Source: Streptacidiphilus neutrinimicus (GTDB lineage: Bacteria; Actinomycetota; Actinomycetes; Streptomycetales; Streptomycetaceae). From it: a stretch of DNA of 64,000 bases. Both the position numbers and the translations under genes were made by a program. The stretch is taken from assembly GCF_000787815.1 (NCBI RefSeq), contig NZ_BBPO01000002.1:91127-155126 (forward strand), written 5' to 3'. Positions 8,739 to 18,126 of the stretch are shown here, in pieces (the stretch's first letter is position 1; the number at the start of each line of letters is the position of its first letter). The notes below the pieces were generated by a model. The model was given only the letters and a program-made list of their open reading frames with translations. It made no database searches and was not told the DNA's origin.

Positions 8739-10015
8739 GCGGCGGAGAACTCCTGGAAGGCGATGCGGCGCTCGATCGGGTAGACCTCGCGGCCGGTGAG
8801 GGCACGGAGCAGGACGGAGTTGCGGTGGGCGCCCATGCCCAGATCCGGGTCGGAGAGGCTGTGGGTGTGCAGGGCGGCGTTCTGCACGAAGATCTCGCCG
8901 CGCCCGACCGCGTCCACCGACCAGTCACGGCGGACGGCCAGCCGGCCCTGCTCGTCCCGGGCGATCCGGTCCGCGATCCCGGCGAGGAACGCGGGTTCGC
9001 GGTAGCGGTAGCCGGTGGCGAGCACGAGCGCGTCGGTGCGCAGGGTGTGCGTCACGTCCTGTTCGCGCTGGTGCAGCGTCAGTTCGTAAGCGTCGCAGGA
9101 TTCGTCGTAACGCGCACGGGTGAGCGCCGTGTTGGTCAGCAACCGGGTCGGCACGGGGCCGCGCAGCGACTTGACGTAGAGCAGTTCGTGGACGGCGTTG
9201 ACGGTGTCGGCGCTGATGCCCTTGTAGAGCGCCTTCTGCGCCGCGCCCAGCCGGTCGCGGACGGGCGTCGGCAGGGCGTGGAAGTAGTCGATGTACTCCG
9301 GGGAGGTGAGCTCCAGCGTCAGCTTGGTGTACTCCAGCGGAAAGAAGCGCGGTGAGCGCGTCGCCCACACGAGCTCGTAGCCGTGGCGGTCGATGTCCCC
9401 GAGCAGGTCGAGGTAGATCTCCGCCGCGCTCTGCCCGCTGCCGACGACGGTGATCCGCTCCCGCTTGCGCAGCTCCTCGGCATGGTCGAGGTAGCGGGAG
9501 CTGTGCACGGCGGGCCCGCCGACCCCGTCGAGGGCGGCCGGTCGGTGCGGCGGCGTCCCCGTCCCGAGCACCAGCCGACGGGTCCGGTACGTCTCGCCGT
9601 TCGCGCAGCGGACGGTGTAGCAGCCGTCCGAGCCGTCGTGCTCGACCGCCGTCACCTCGCGCCCGAAGCGGACCGAGCGCAGCCGGGACGCCGCCCAGCG
9701 GCAGTAGTCGACGTACTCGCTGCGCAGCGGGAAGAAGTTCTCGCGGATGTAGAAGGAGTACAGACGCCCCTGCTGCTTCAGGTAGTTGAGGAACGAGTAC
9801 GGTGAGGCCGGGTCGGCGAGCGTCACCAGGTCGGCGAGGAACGGCGTCTGCAGACTCGCCCGCTCCAGCATCATGCCGGGATGCCAGTCGAACTCCCGCT
9901 TGCGCTCCAGGAAGACGCCGTCCAGGTCCGCGAGGGGTTCGCTCAGGCAGGCGAGCCCCAGGTTGAACGGGCCGAGGCCGATCGCGACGAAGTCGTGGAT
10001 CCCGTGGTGCGTCAT
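8735..10015 (-). CDS. desB: cadaverine/lysine N-monooxygenase (DesB-like)
   Basis: A 426-aa FAD/NADPH-dependent N-hydroxylase of the IucD/PvdA/DesB family. FAD motif [13 protein letters not shown] lies near residue 12, the second dinucleotide site [15 protein letters not shown] near 190-205, and the C-terminal ATGYRYREP typical of the family near 330. It would hydroxylate the terminal amine made by the neighbouring decarboxylase to give N-hydroxycadaverine. It follows the decarboxylase after 11 bases and overlaps the synthetase, fitting the desA-desB-desC/D order. Regulation is presumably through the iron box at 14099, since no internal promoter is visible. Confidence 0.92.
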   Translation of the reverse strand: MTHHGIHDFVAIGLGPFNLGLACLSEPLADLDGVFLERKREFDWHPGMMLERASLQTPFLADLVTLADPASPYSFLNYLKQQGRLYSFYIRENFFPLRSEYVDYCRWAASRLRSVRFGREVTAVEHDGSDGCYTVRCANGETYRTRRLVLGTGTPPHRPAALDGVGGPAVHSSRYLDHAEELRKRERITVVGSGQSAAEIYLDLLGDIDRHGYELVWATRSPRFFPLEYTKLTLELTSPEYIDYFHALPTPVRDRLGAAQKALYKGISADTVNAVHELLYVKSLRGPVPTRLLTNTALTRARYDESCDAYELTLHQREQDVTHTLRTDALVLATGYRYREPAFLAGIADRIARDEQGRLAVRRDWSVDAVGRGEIFVQNAALHTHSLSDPDLGMGAHRNSVLLRALTGREVYPIERRIAFQEFSAA

Positions 10016-10026
10016 GGCGTCCCCTC

Positions 10027-11487
10027 TCAGGCGGCCTGGTCGGCGGCGAGGTAGGCGGTGGCGTGGGCGTCGAGCAGGTCGAGGACGACGGCGAGGTCGG
10101 CGACGGTGCTCGCGGGGTTGAGCAGCGTGAACTTCAGGTGGTGCCGTCCGTCCACGACCGTGCCGGCGACCACGGCCGCGCCGCTCGCCGCGAGCGCCTC
10201 GCGCGCGTGCAGGTTGGCGGCGTCGAGCAACGACGCGTCGGCGGGCGCGTGCGGGGGCTGCCAGCGGAAGACGAGCGTGCTGAGCTGCGGTTCCACGACG
10301 ACGCGGAAGCGCCGGTCGCGGGTCAGCAGCGCGTGGCCCTCGGCGGCCAGGTCCAGCACGGAGTCGAAGAGCGCGCCGACGCCGTCCGCGCCCATCACGC
10401 GCAGCGTGAGCCAGAGCTTGAGCGCGTCGAAGCGGCGGGTGGTCTGCAGGCTCTTGTCGACCTGGTTGGGGATGCCGCGCTCGGCCATCCGCCGGGGGTT
10501 GAGGTAGTCCGCATGGTGTCCGGCGTGCCGGAGGGCGGCCGTGTCGCGCACCAGCAGCGCGCTGGAACTGACCGGCTGGAAGAAGGACTTGTGGAAGTCG
10601 ACGGTCACCGAGTCGGCCCGCTCGATCCCGTCCAGCCGGTCACGGCGGGTGGGCGAGACCAGCAGCCCGCAGCCGTAGGCGGCGTCGACGTGCAGCCGGA
10701 CGCCGTGCCGGGCGCAGACGTCGGCGACGGCGGACAGTGGGTCGATGCTGCCGAAGTCGGTGGTGCCGGCCGTGGCGACGACGGCCGCGGGCAGCTCGCC
10801 CGCGCGGTGGCAGCGCTCCAACGCGCGCTCCAGCGCGACCGGGTCCATGCGTCGCTCGTCGTCGGCGCGGACGGCGACCACCGCGTTCGCGCCCATGCCG
10901 AGCAGGCGTGCCGACTTCACCACGCTGAAGTGCGCGGCGTCGGAGGCGAGGATCCGCAGCCGGGGGAGGCGGGCGAGGTCACCGCCGAGCGCCTCGTCGC
11001 GGGCGATCAGCAGCGCCTGGAGGTTGGACTGCGTGCCGCCGCTGGTGAACACCCCGTCCGCGCCCGGCCCGAGACCGATCCGTCCCGCCGTCCACGCGAT
11101 CAGCCTGCGCTCGACGAGGGTGGCGCCGGCGCTCTGGTCCCAGGTGTCGAGGGAGGAGTTGACGGCGGTGAGCACCGTCTCGCCGAGGAGCGCGGGCAGC
11201 ACCACCGGGCAGTTGAGATGCGCGAGGTAGCGGGGGTGGTGGAACCACACCGCGTCGCGCAGGTAGACGCGCGCCAGCTCGTCCAGCGCCGCGTCGGCGT
11301 CCCCGAGCGGCGCGTCGAGGTCGATCGGCGCGAACTCGCGCTCCAGGGCGCGGTGATCGATGCCGCTGAACGGGCTCCGGGCGGCGGCGACATGCCGCGC
11401 GACGAGGTCGGCGCCCTCGCCGACGAGACCGCGGTAGGCGTCGACGGACGCGGAGTTGAACAGCTGAGCCTGCGGGTGCGGCTTCAT
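10027..11487 (-). CDS. desA: PLP-dependent decarboxylase, lysine-decarboxylase-like (DesA)
   Basis: A 486-aa group II (DDC-like) decarboxylase. The PLP-binding Lys is in [12 protein letters not shown], preceded by the HVDAAYGCG motif with the cofactor-binding Asp. [15 protein letters not shown] is the phosphate-binding segment. In siderophore clusters such enzymes make cadaverine from lysine; other diamines are possible. The open frame runs far upstream through the repeat tract, but the ATG at 11487 is chosen because GAAGGGA precedes it by 4 bases and family similarity begins there. It is separated from the upstream reductase gene by a 704-base gene-free stretch, unusual inside this operon. 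Confidence 0.92.
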   Translation of the reverse strand: MKPHPQAQLFNSASVDAYRGLVGEGADLVARHVAAARSPFSGIDHRALEREFAPIDLDAPLGDADAALDELARVYLRDAVWFHHPRYLAHLNCPVVLPALLGETVLTAVNSSLDTWDQSAGATLVERRLIAWTAGRIGLGPGADGVFTSGGTQSNLQALLIARDEALGGDLARLPRLRILASDAAHFSVVKSARLLGMGANAVVAVRADDERRMDPVALERALERCHRAGELPAAVVATAGTTDFGSIDPLSAVADVCARHGVRLHVDAAYGCGLLVSPTRRDRLDGIERADSVTVDFHKSFFQPVSSSALLVRDTAALRHAGHHADYLNPRRMAERGIPNQVDKSLQTTRRFDALKLWLTLRVMGADGVGALFDSVLDLAAEGHALLTRDRRFRVVVEPQLSTLVFRWQPPHAPADASLLDAANLHAREALAASGAAVVAGTVVDGRHHLKFTLLNPASTVADLAVVLDLLDAHATAYLAADQAA

Positions 11488-12191
11488 GATTTCCCTTCGG
11501 GAGCCGGGCGTCGGGGAGGACGCCATGAGGGGGATGCGTGATCGGGGAGACGGGGACGCGGGCGCCTCGGCCGGCGGTCCCGGCGGCAGCCCGGCCCGAG
11601 GCCCGGGCGCGAGGCGCAGGGCCCAAGGCGCGGGGCGCGTGGCGCGGTGACGGTGCCACGCGGCCGGGCGAGGCCCACGGTTCGGGCTTGGCCTGGGGCC
11701 CGGGGTGTGGGGCGCGGTGCCGGTGCTACGAGGGCGCTCGGCCGGGCGAGGTCCATGGTTCGGGCTGGCCTGGGGCACGAGGCGCGGGGCGCGGTGCCGG
11801 TGCCACGCGGCCGGGCGAGGCCCGTGGTTCGGGCTTGGTCCGGGTGTGGCGCGGTGCCGGTGCCGGGCGAGGCTCAGGGTTCGGGCTTGGCCCGGGGCCC
11901 GGGATGTGGTGTGGGGGGCGGTGTCGGTGCCACGCGCCCGGGCGAGGCCCCCCACGGTTCGGGCTTGGCCCGGGGCCCGGGATGTGGTGTGGGGCGTGGT
12001 GCCGGTGCCGGGCGAGGCCGGCGGTTCGGGCCTGGTCTGGGTGGAGCCCCCTGGCTTCGGGCGGTCGGGAGGCTTGAGACAGAGCCGCGTGACACGGCGG
12101 GCCACGTTCAGCGGTGCGCCGGCCAGGGCGCGTGGGTGCGGCTCGGCGGCTCGGCGGGTGGTGACTGCGGTTCGTCCCCAGGACGGTGCGG
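11488..12191. other. gene-free 704-base stretch inside the siderophore operon
   Basis: No gene is supported here on either strand. It holds the degenerate tandem repeat at 11641-12050, flanked by about 150 bases of GC-rich sequence on each side. Open frames cross it in several phases only because stop codons are rare at this base composition. Their translations are low-complexity (Pro, Gly, Arg, Ala). Confidence 0.7.
11641..12050. repeat. degenerate tandem repeat, about six units of 54-78 bp
   Basis: About six imperfect copies share the core GGGCGAGGCCCACGG-TTCGGGCTTGG, preceded by GCGGTGCCGGTGCCACGCGG and followed by CCTGGGGCCCGGGGTGTGG-like sequence. Units differ by small insertions and deletions and by substitutions. 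The core recurs near 11670, 11748, 11816, 11866, 11943 and 12012. It is neither CRISPR-like (no constant repeat with unique spacers) nor coding. The orientation is the same in all units. It lies in the middle of the minus-strand siderophore transcript. Confidence 0.75.
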
Positions 12192-13004
12192 TTACGCGGC
12201 CTCGGCGAGGAGGTCCTCCTCGGTCGCGCCGCGGCGCCAGTAGCCGGTGAAGGTGACGCGGGCGCGGTCGAAGCCGCGTTCTCGCAGCAGGTGGCGGCGC
12301 AGGGCGCGGACGCAGCCCGCCTCGCCCGCGAGCCAGGCGTACGGGGTGCCGGGCGGGAGTGCACCCGCGGTCAGTACCGCGCACGGCAGGCCGCCGCGGG
12401 CGACCCAGCGCACGTCCACGTCGCCGGGCGCGCCCTGCGCGGCCAGCTCCTGCCGGTCGCGCTCGAACGGCACCTCGATCCAGGCCCGCACCGGTAGTTC
12501 AGGGCGTTCGGCGCCCAGCCACGCCATGATGCCCGCGACTGCGGGCAGCGCGGTGAGGTCGGCCGTCAGCAGGATCCAGTCCGTGCCCTCCGGCGGCCGG
12601 AAGTCGATGCCGGCGTTGTCCGGCTCCGTCGGTCCGAGCGCGAGGACCCGGTCGCCCGGGGCGGCCGCCGCCGCCCAGCGGCCGGCCGGGCCGGTCCCGT
12701 CGTGGAGGGCGAAGTCGACGGCGAGTTCGCCCGGCCGCTGCGCGCGCACGGTGTAGCTGCGCATCACCGCGCGGCGCGCCGGGTCGAGCCGGCGCCAGTG
12801 CGCGTACCACTCGGCGCCCGCCGACGTGGGCACCAGCGGCGTCGACTCGCCCGGCTGCGGCAGGAACAGCTTGAACCGCTGGTCCCGGCCGCCCGAGCGG
12901 AAGCGGTCGACGTCCGGGCCGCCGTAGACGATCCGGCGCATGGAGGGGCCGAGCGCCTGCGCCCGCAGCACGCGGAGGTCGAGGAACTCCCACGCGGCCC
13001 CCAT
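12192..13004 (-). CDS. desF: siderophore-interacting protein, ferri-siderophore reductase (DesF-like)
   Basis: A 270-aa flavin reductase of the SIP (ViuB) family. The FAD-binding motif MRSYTVRAQ near residue 80 and the downstream NAD(P)H half (DWILLTADLTALPAVAGI, then the WLAGEAG block and GYWRRG) match the family. It would reduce ferri-siderophore in the cytoplasm to release iron. The start codon overlaps the binding-protein stop by one base (TGATG), so the two are translationally coupled. The desE-desF-desA order matches S. coelicolor. Confidence 0.9.
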   Translation of the reverse strand: MGAAWEFLDLRVLRAQALGPSMRRIVYGGPDVDRFRSGGRDQRFKLFLPQPGESTPLVPTSAGAEWYAHWRRLDPARRAVMRSYTVRAQRPGELAVDFALHDGTGPAGRWAAAAAPGDRVLALGPTEPDNAGIDFRPPEGTDWILLTADLTALPAVAGIMAWLGAERPELPVRAWIEVPFERDRQELAAQGAPGDVDVRWVARGGLPCAVLTAGALPPGTPYAWLAGEAGCVRALRRHLLRERGFDRARVTFTGYWRRGATEEDLLAEAA

Positions 13005-14038
13005 CAGACGACCTTCTTCGCGCGGTCCAGCGCACCGGCCAGCTGCTCGACGAGCGGCGCGCAGCCGGTGTACGAGAACCGCACCTCACTGAGCCACGGC
13101 ACCACCTGTCCGGCCCGGACGGCCGGCAGCCGCTGCCAGGTGGGCTTGCCGGTCAGGTCCTTGGGCTGGAGCGCCGAGCTGCGGCTGTCGAGCAGGATCA
13201 GGTCCGCGCCGTACTTGTCGGCGTTCTCCCAGCTGAGCGGTTCGAAGAAGCCGCCCTGCACCTTGTTCGGGGTCACCAGCTCGACGCCGAGGCTGCGGTA
13301 GTAGGCGAGGTCGGGGTAGACCGCGGGGTCGGAGACGTACAGCAGGTCGGCGCTGGCGGAGGCGGCCAGCACCTTCAGTCCGTCACGCGCCTTCGCGGTG
13401 CGGCGCAGCGTCTCGACGGCCTGCTGGAAGCGCCGCTTGGCGGCGACCACCGAGGCGGCGGCCAGGTCCGCACCCAGCAGCCCGGCCAACTCCTCGTGGC
13501 GCCGCAGCGGTTCGGGCAGCGGCACGTTCGCGATGGTGATCCCGGCGGTCGGGGCGAGGGCGGCGATCTTGTCCTTGCTCGCGTCCGGCACGTACCAGAG
13601 CTGCTTCGGCTGCCACATGTCGGTGACCAGCAGTTGCGGGCGCAGCTCGGCGTACTTCTCCAGGTCGAACTCGCCCCAGGCGTTGCCGAGGACGGTCACC
13701 CTCGCGATGTCGAGCTGTCCGGCCATCGGGTCGGCCTTGCCGTCGGCGAGCCTGGTCGGCCCGAAGACGCCGACGACGCGGTCGGCCGCGCCGAAGTCGT
13801 GGAGGGCGGCGGCGGTGCCGGTGTAGGCGACGACCCGGGTGGGGGCCTGCGGGAGCGAGACGGTGGCACCGCGGTCGTCGGTGAAACGCCAGGGCCCGCG
13901 GGCGGCGGATCCGGACGCGGCGGCGTCACCGCTCCGCGTTCCGGAGCTGGATCCGGCGGCGCAGGCGGCGAGGAGCGCGCCGAGACCGGCGACGCCGCCG
14001 GCGGCGAGCAGGGTACGGCGGGAGGGCTGAACGGGCAT
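13004..14038 (-). CDS. desE: ferric-siderophore substrate-binding lipoprotein (DesE-like)
   Basis: A 344-aa periplasmic-binding-like lipoprotein (FepB/FhuD class). The N-terminus has twin arginines (SRRTLLAAGG) and a lipobox LAAC, so it may be exported by Tat and lipid-anchored. The mature part has the RVVAYTGTAAALHDFG first lobe, the long helix around residues 205-225 and a second lobe, as usual for iron-siderophore receptors. It is the first gene of the operon and lies about 60 bases downstream of an iron box, so it should be induced by iron starvation. It would deliver ferri-siderophore to the two FecCD permeases encoded divergently. Confidence 0.9.
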   Translation of the reverse strand: MPVQPSRRTLLAAGGVAGLGALLAACAAGSSSGTRSGDAAASGSAARGPWRFTDDRGATVSLPQAPTRVVAYTGTAAALHDFGAADRVVGVFGPTRLADGKADPMAGQLDIARVTVLGNAWGEFDLEKYAELRPQLLVTDMWQPKQLWYVPDASKDKIAALAPTAGITIANVPLPEPLRRHEELAGLLGADLAAASVVAAKRRFQQAVETLRRTAKARDGLKVLAASASADLLYVSDPAVYPDLAYYRSLGVELVTPNKVQGGFFEPLSWENADKYGADLILLDSRSSALQPKDLTGKPTWQRLPAVRAGQVVPWLSEVRFSYTGCAPLVEQLAGALDRAKKVV

Positions 14039-14098
14039 GGCGCGGAACGCTTTCTTGGAGGAAGGCGGAGGAGGAGGAGCCGTGGGCTCAAGGTCAAC

Positions 14099-14117
14099 TT
14101 AGGGTAGCCTAACCTAA
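14099..14117. promoter_or_regulatory. iron box (DmdR/IdeR operator) between divergent siderophore transcripts
   Basis: TTAGGGTAGCCTAACCTAA is a 19-base near-palindrome matching the known DmdR/IdeR/DtxR consensus (TTAGGTTAGGCTAACCTAA) at nearly every position. It sits between the minus-strand biosynthetic operon (first codon 14038) and the plus-strand permeases (first codon 14232), so one site can repress both under iron-replete conditions. Confidence 0.92.
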
Positions 14118-14231
14118 GTTTCGATGCCGCTGTCCACCCATCCGCCGTCCAGCCCGCGTCGACTCCGCGCTCCACCTCGCCGACCACCCCCGCTGTCCAC
14201 CGATGTCGACCACCGCCGGAGGCCCTCCGCC

Positions 14232-15245
14232 ATGACCGCGCTCACCGCTGATCCACCCTCACCCGCGCTGCGCGCCCGGCGGCTGCCGCTGGCCTCGGCC
14301 GCCCTGCTGCTCGCCGTGCTCGCGCTCTCCCTCGCCCTCGGCGCCAGGCCGCTGTCGCCGACCGCGGTCTGGCAGGGCCTCACCGACCCGGCCGCGCCCG
14401 CCTACGACGTCGTCCACGGCATGCGGCTGCCGCGCACCCTGCTCGGTCTGCTCGCCGGAGCCGCGCTCGGCCTCGCGGGCGGCGTCATGCGGGCGCTGAC
14501 CCGCAATCCGCTGGCAGACCCGGGCCTGCTCGGCGTCAACGCGGGCGCCTCGGCCGCCGTCGTGACCGTCTCCGCCGTCTTCGGGCTCTCCGGATTCGGC
14601 GGGGCGGTCTGGTTCGCCTTCGCGGGCGCCGCGCTCGTCGCCGTGCTGGTGCACGCGGTCGGCGGAGGGCGCACGGCCACCCCCGCGCGCCTGGTCCTCG
14701 CCGGAACCGCCGTCAACGCCGCCCTGTTCTCCTACGTCAGCGCGATCGAGCTCGTCGACACCGACGCCCTCGACCGGATGCGGTTCTGGACCGTCGGCTC
14801 GCTGGCCTCCGCCCAGCTCGGCACCGTCGCCGCGATGACGCCGTTCGTCGTCGCGGGCCTCGTGCTCGCGTTGGCGCTCGCCCGCCCGCTCGGTGCGCTG
14901 GCCCTCGGCGAGGACTCCGCCCGCGCCCTCGGCTCCCGCCTCCCCGCGACCCGTGCGGGAGCGACCCTCGCCGTCACGCTCCTGTGCGGCGCGGCGACGG
15001 CGGCCTGCGGGCCGCTGGTCTTCGTCGGCCTGTTGACGCCGCACCTCGTCGTCCGCTTCACCGGGCCCGACCCGCGCCGCCAACTGCCCTACTGCGCCCT
15101 GTTCGGCCCCGTCCTGCTGCTCGGTGCGGACGTCCTCGGCCGCCTGGTCGCCCGCCCGGGGGAGGTGCAGGTCGGCGTCGTGACGGCGGTCGCGGGCGGA
15201 CTGCTGCTGCTCGCGTTGGTCTGCCGCCGAGGAGTCGTCGCATGA
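14232..15245 (+). CDS. FecCD-type iron-siderophore ABC permease
   Basis: A 337-aa permease with about nine to ten membrane segments. FecCD hallmarks include [42 protein letters not shown] near residues 60-105 (quoted by position because it is long) and the ATPase-contact loop ARALGSRLPATRAG. I chose the ATG at 14232 because GGAGG precedes it by 9 bases and the family length fits; an upstream ATG at 14124 would add a Pro-rich stretch and place the start beside the iron box. Its stop overlaps the next permease start (ATGA). The pair forms the membrane channel for ferri-siderophore import. Confidence 0.9.
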   Translation: MTALTADPPSPALRARRLPLASAALLLAVLALSLALGARPLSPTAVWQGLTDPAAPAYDVVHGMRLPRTLLGLLAGAALGLAGGVMRALTRNPLADPGLLGVNAGASAAVVTVSAVFGLSGFGGAVWFAFAGAALVAVLVHAVGGGRTATPARLVLAGTAVNAALFSYVSAIELVDTDALDRMRFWTVGSLASAQLGTVAAMTPFVVAGLVLALALARPLGALALGEDSARALGSRLPATRAGATLAVTLLCGAATAACGPLVFVGLLTPHLVVRFTGPDPRRQLPYCALFGPVLLLGADVLGRLVARPGEVQVGVVTAVAGGLLLLALVCRRGVVA

Positions 15246-16309
15246 GCGCCCTGCTCCGCTCCCGGGCCGGCGACGCCGCCCCGGTCCGCGCGGTGGACCG
15301 GTCCGTGCGCCGTGCGCGCCTGGTGACGACGCTGCTGCTGCTCGCCGCGCCGACGGTCGCGGTGCTGGCCCTCGCGGGCGGCGGCGATCTGGCCCTCGCA
15401 CCGGCCGACGTCGTGCGCGCCCTGGTCGACCCGGGCTCCGCGACCGCCGACCCCGCCACGCACTTCGTCGTCTGGGAGCTGCGGCTGCCCCGGGTGACGA
15501 CCGGTCTGCTCGCGGGCGCTGCCCTCGCGTTGTCCGGCGCGGTGTTCCAGTCACTGACGCGCAACCCGCTCGGCAGCCCCGACGTGCTCGGGTTCACCCA
15601 GGGCGCGGCCACCGGCGCGCTCACGGCGACCGTCCTCCTCGGCGGAGGCGGCGGCGTGCTCGCGCTCCCGCTCCCGCTGGGCGCGGTCGTCGGCGCGCTG
15701 GCGGCCGGGGGAGCGGTGGTGGTACTCGCCCGGGGCGGCCGGCAGCAACTGGTGCTCGTCGGCATCGCCGTCGGCGCGGTGCTCAGCGGCGTCAACGGGT
15801 ACCTGCTGACACGCGGCCAACTGACCGACGCCGCCCGCGCGGTGCTCTGGCTGACCGGCAGTCTCGACGGCGGCGACGGGACGGACGCGGCGGTGATCGC
15901 GCTCGCGCTGGCGCTGCTCGCACCCGTGGTGCTGGCCCAGGCGCGCTCGCTGGCTCTGCTCGAACTCGGCGACGACGCGGCCACGGCGCTCGGCGTCCCG
16001 GTGGCCCGCACGCGTCGCGCGCTGCTGTGCGCCGCGCTGCTGCTGGCCGCGGCGGCGGCCGCCACCGTGGGGCCGGTGGCCTTCCTCGCGCTGACCGCGC
16101 CGCAGCTGGCGCGGCGGCTGACGCGCGCACCGGGCCCGAACCTGCTGCCCTCGGCGGCGACGGGCGCGCTGCTGCTCGTCCTCGCGGACTGGGCCGCGCA
16201 GCGGGCCGTGCCGGGACACCAGCTGCCCGTCGGTGTGGTCACCGGCCTGCTCGGCGGCGGGTACCTGGTCCGGCTGCTGGTCAAGGAGCGCCGGTCGGCG
16301 AGGGTGTGA
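15242..16309 (+). CDS. FecCD-type iron-siderophore ABC permease, second subunit
   Basis: A 355-aa paralogue of the previous gene. [40 protein letters not shown] and the coupling-loop [14 protein letters not shown] are diagnostic. It has about nine to ten membrane segments. Translation is coupled to the upstream permease by a 4-base overlap. Its last 29 bases are also the end of the convergent ATPase gene, so the two transcripts are antisense there. Confidence 0.9.
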   Translation: MSALLRSRAGDAAPVRAVDRSVRRARLVTTLLLLAAPTVAVLALAGGGDLALAPADVVRALVDPGSATADPATHFVVWELRLPRVTTGLLAGAALALSGAVFQSLTRNPLGSPDVLGFTQGAATGALTATVLLGGGGGVLALPLPLGAVVGALAAGGAVVVLARGGRQQLVLVGIAVGAVLSGVNGYLLTRGQLTDAARAVLWLTGSLDGGDGTDAAVIALALALLAPVVLAQARSLALLELGDDAATALGVPVARTRRALLCAALLLAAAAAATVGPVAFLALTAPQLARRLTRAPGPNLLPSAATGALLLVLADWAAQRAVPGHQLPVGVVTGLLGGGYLVRLLVKERRSARV

Positions 16310-17243
16310 CGGCGGCGGCGTCGCTGTGCGTGGTGCCGCTCCGCACGGCGCCGCTGTGCGTGGTGCCGCTCCGCACGGCGTCGCTGTGCGTGGTGCCGCT
16401 CTGTGCGGCGTCGCTCTGGACGGTGCTGCCGGTCCAGGCGCCGCCGTGGCGGGCGCCCGGGACGACGAGCGGGGTGCCGGTCTCCGGGTCCGGCACGACC
16501 CGGCACTCCACCTCGAAGACCTCCGCGACCAGCCCGGCGTCCAGCACCTCGCGTGGTGGACCCGCCGCGACGAGGCGGCCTGCGCGCAGCACCACCAGGT
16601 GGTCCGCGTAGCGGGCGGCCTGGGCCAGGTCGTGCAGCACCATCACGACGGTCCGGCCCGACTCGCGCTGCAGCCGGACGACCAGGTCCAGCACGTCGAG
16701 CTGGTGTCGCAGGTCGAGAAAGGTGGTCGGCTCGTCGAGCAGCAGCAGCTCCGTCTCCTGAGCGAGCGTCAGCGCGATCCAGGCCCGCTGGCGCTGCCCG
16801 CCGCTGAGCCGGTCCACGGGCCGGTGGCGCAGTCCGGCCGTCCCGGTGCGGTCGAGCGCGCGCTCGACCGCATCCTGGTCGGCCGCGCTCCAGGCCCCGA
16901 ACAGCCCCTGGTGCGGATGCCGTCCGAGGCGGACCAGCCCCTCGACGGTGATCCCCTCCGGGGCGACGGGCTGCTGCGGCAGCAGCCCGAGCCGCCGGGC
17001 CACCTCCCGCGAGGGCAGCCGGTGCAGGTCGGCCCCGTCCAGCAGCACCGACCCGGAGGCCGGCCTCAACAGCCGCGCGAGCCCGCGCAGGAGTGTGGAC
17101 TTGCCACAGCCGTTCGGCCCGACGATCGCGGTGACGGCATCGCGGGGCAGCTCGACATCGAGGTCGGCGACGACGGGCGCTGGCGTGGCCGCGGACGAGC
17201 GGGCGCGGTCGTAGGAGAGGCGGAGGGCGCGGGTCTCTAGCAT
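16281..17243 (-). CDS. iron-siderophore ABC transporter ATPase with repeated C-terminal tail
   Basis: A 320-aa FecE/FepC-type ATPase. Walker [10 protein letters not shown] is near residue 42, the Q-loop follows, the signature [17 protein letters not shown] is near 143-159, Walker [13 protein letters not shown] near 164, and the H-loop is VLHDL. After about residue 262 the protein continues with a Ser/Thr/Ala tail built of 10-residue repeats ([10 protein letters not shown] type) encoded by 30-bp tandem repeats, absent from ordinary family members. An iron box lies 9 bases upstream of the ATG and there is no ribosome binding site, so the message may be leaderless. It is convergent with the permeases, but shared iron control makes it their likely partner. 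Confidence 0.9.
   Translation of the reverse strand: MLETRALRLSYDRARSSAATPAPVVADLDVELPRDAVTAIVGPNGCGKSTLLRGLARLLRPASGSVLLDGADLHRLPSREVARRLGLLPQQPVAPEGITVEGLVRLGRHPHQGLFGAWSAADQDAVERALDRTGTAGLRHRPVDRLSGGQRQRAWIALTLAQETELLLLDEPTTFLDLRHQLDVLDLVVRLQRESGRTVVMVLHDLAQAARYADHLVVLRAGRLVAAGPPREVLDAGLVAEVFEVECRVVPDPETGTPLVVPGARHGGAWTGSTVQSDAAQSGTTHSDAVRSGTTHSGAVRSGTTHSDAAAVTPSPTGAP
16321..16420. repeat. 30-bp tandem repeat, three full units plus a partial one
   Basis: Units at 16321-16350, 16351-16380 and 16381-16410 are near identical (start TCGCTGTGCGTGGTGCCGCT), and a degraded partial unit follows to 16420. The array keeps frame and encodes the 10-residue repeats at the C-terminus of the minus-strand ATPase, just past the convergent permease stop codon. 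Confidence 0.85.
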
Positions 17244-17252
17244 ATAGTCAAC

Positions 17253-17271
17253 TTAGGGTTGCCTAACCTAA
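17253..17271 (-). promoter_or_regulatory. iron box overlapping the promoter of the siderophore ATPase
   Basis: TTAGGGTTGCCTAACCTAA differs from the box at 14099 at a single position, and the flanks (GTCAAC) are also shared. On the minus strand TTGACA lies just upstream and TAAGTT lies 6 bases before the ATG, giving a -35/-10 pair with a 19-base spacer that the box occupies. A transcript starting at the ATG would be leaderless. Iron-loaded DmdR/IdeR would block this promoter directly. Confidence 0.9.
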
Positions 17272-17409
17272 GTATGTCAAGCGCGCCCTGTGCGCCCTGT
17301 GCGCCCTGCGCCCATTGGCCTGGCGGCCCTGGCGGACGGGTGTTGTCAGTCGTAGCTGGTAGGACGGAACCCGAGCTGGCAACGGATCGGAAAACCTGGG
17401 GGTGGGGGC

Positions 17410-18054
17410 ATGGAGACGACCCTGTCGGACCGTGAGGCGGAGGCGCGGCGGGCGTACGACGCCGTCGCGGAGACGTACGCGACGACGGTCCCCGCGCTGT
17501 TCGCGCAGGACGTGTGCGGGCGCGCGATGATCGCGGCGTTCGCCGAGCTCGTGGTCGCGGGCGGGGGCGGGCCGGTCGCCGACCTCGGCTGTGGCCCTGG
17601 CCACGTCACGGCGCACCTGCGCGGCCTCGGCGTGCCGGTCTTCGGCGTCGACATCTCGCCCGCGACGGTGTCGGCCGCCCGTCGTGCCCACCCGGAGCTC
17701 CGCTTCGAGGTCGGCACGCTCACCACCCTCGACGCGGCCGACGGCGCGCTCGGCGGCGTGTTGTCCTGGTGGTCGCTGCTGCACACGCCGCGGGCCGAGC
17801 GGCCCGCCGTCTTCGCGGAGTGGCACCGCGCTCTTGCTCCGGGCGGGCACGCGCTGCTCGGCTTCCATGTCGGCGCGGGGCAGTCGCGCGTCCGGGGAGC
17901 TTACGGACACGACGGGGTCGACTACACCATCGAGTTGATACAGCCCGAGGAGGTCGCGGCCGAGCTGGCGGCGGCCGGTTTCGTGCGTCAGGCGCTGATG
18001 CGGCTGCCCGGCACGCGTCGCGAGCAGGCCTGCCTGCTCGTCCGCAAGGCCTGA
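17410..18054 (+). CDS. class I SAM-dependent methyltransferase
   Basis: A 214-aa methyltransferase of the small Rossmann type. AAYDAVAETYATTVP-like N-terminus (residues 14-28), SAM-binding motif I VADLGCGPGHVTAHL near residue 57, acidic motif FGVDISPATV near 80, and a post-motif HRALAPGGHALLGFH near 140. It follows an iron-regulated locus but on its own GGGGGTGGGGGC ribosome binding site. The substrate cannot be told; such enzymes methylate small molecules. Nothing supports membership of the siderophore pathway, though its start is only 140 bases from the iron box. Confidence 0.85.
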   Translation: METTLSDREAEARRAYDAVAETYATTVPALFAQDVCGRAMIAAFAELVVAGGGGPVADLGCGPGHVTAHLRGLGVPVFGVDISPATVSAARRAHPELRFEVGTLTTLDAADGALGGVLSWWSLLHTPRAERPAVFAEWHRALAPGGHALLGFHVGAGQSRVRGAYGHDGVDYTIELIQPEEVAAELAAAGFVRQALMRLPGTRREQACLLVRKA

Positions 18055-18106
18055 CCGCCCGAAGGGCGCCCGGTGAGCCCCGGAGGGCGGTGTCGGTTAC
18101 CAGTCG

Positions 18107-18116
18107 GTAGCGCTAC
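18107..18116 (+). promoter_or_regulatory. palindrome and possible leaderless promoter before the reductase gene
   Basis: GTAGCGCTAC is a perfect 10-bp palindrome. It overlaps a -10-like TACAGT (18114-18119) that ends 7 bases before the ATG at 18127, which suits a leaderless transcript. The -35 region is poor. It may be a repressor site. Confidence 0.35.
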
Positions 18117-18126
18117 AGTGCTGCCC

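Noticed and set aside
11641-12050. CRISPR-like repeat array
   Set aside because: Units vary in length and sequence, spacers are not distinct from repeats, and there are no cas genes. It is a degenerate tandem repeat.
11488-12384. N-terminal extension of the decarboxylase through the repeat tract
   Set aside because: The frame is open only because stop codons are rare in this GC-rich DNA; a good ribosome binding site and family similarity begin at 11487.
17281-17313. GCGCCCTGT short direct repeats before the methyltransferase
   Set aside because: Only three imperfect 9-bp copies; simple slippage, no functional claim.
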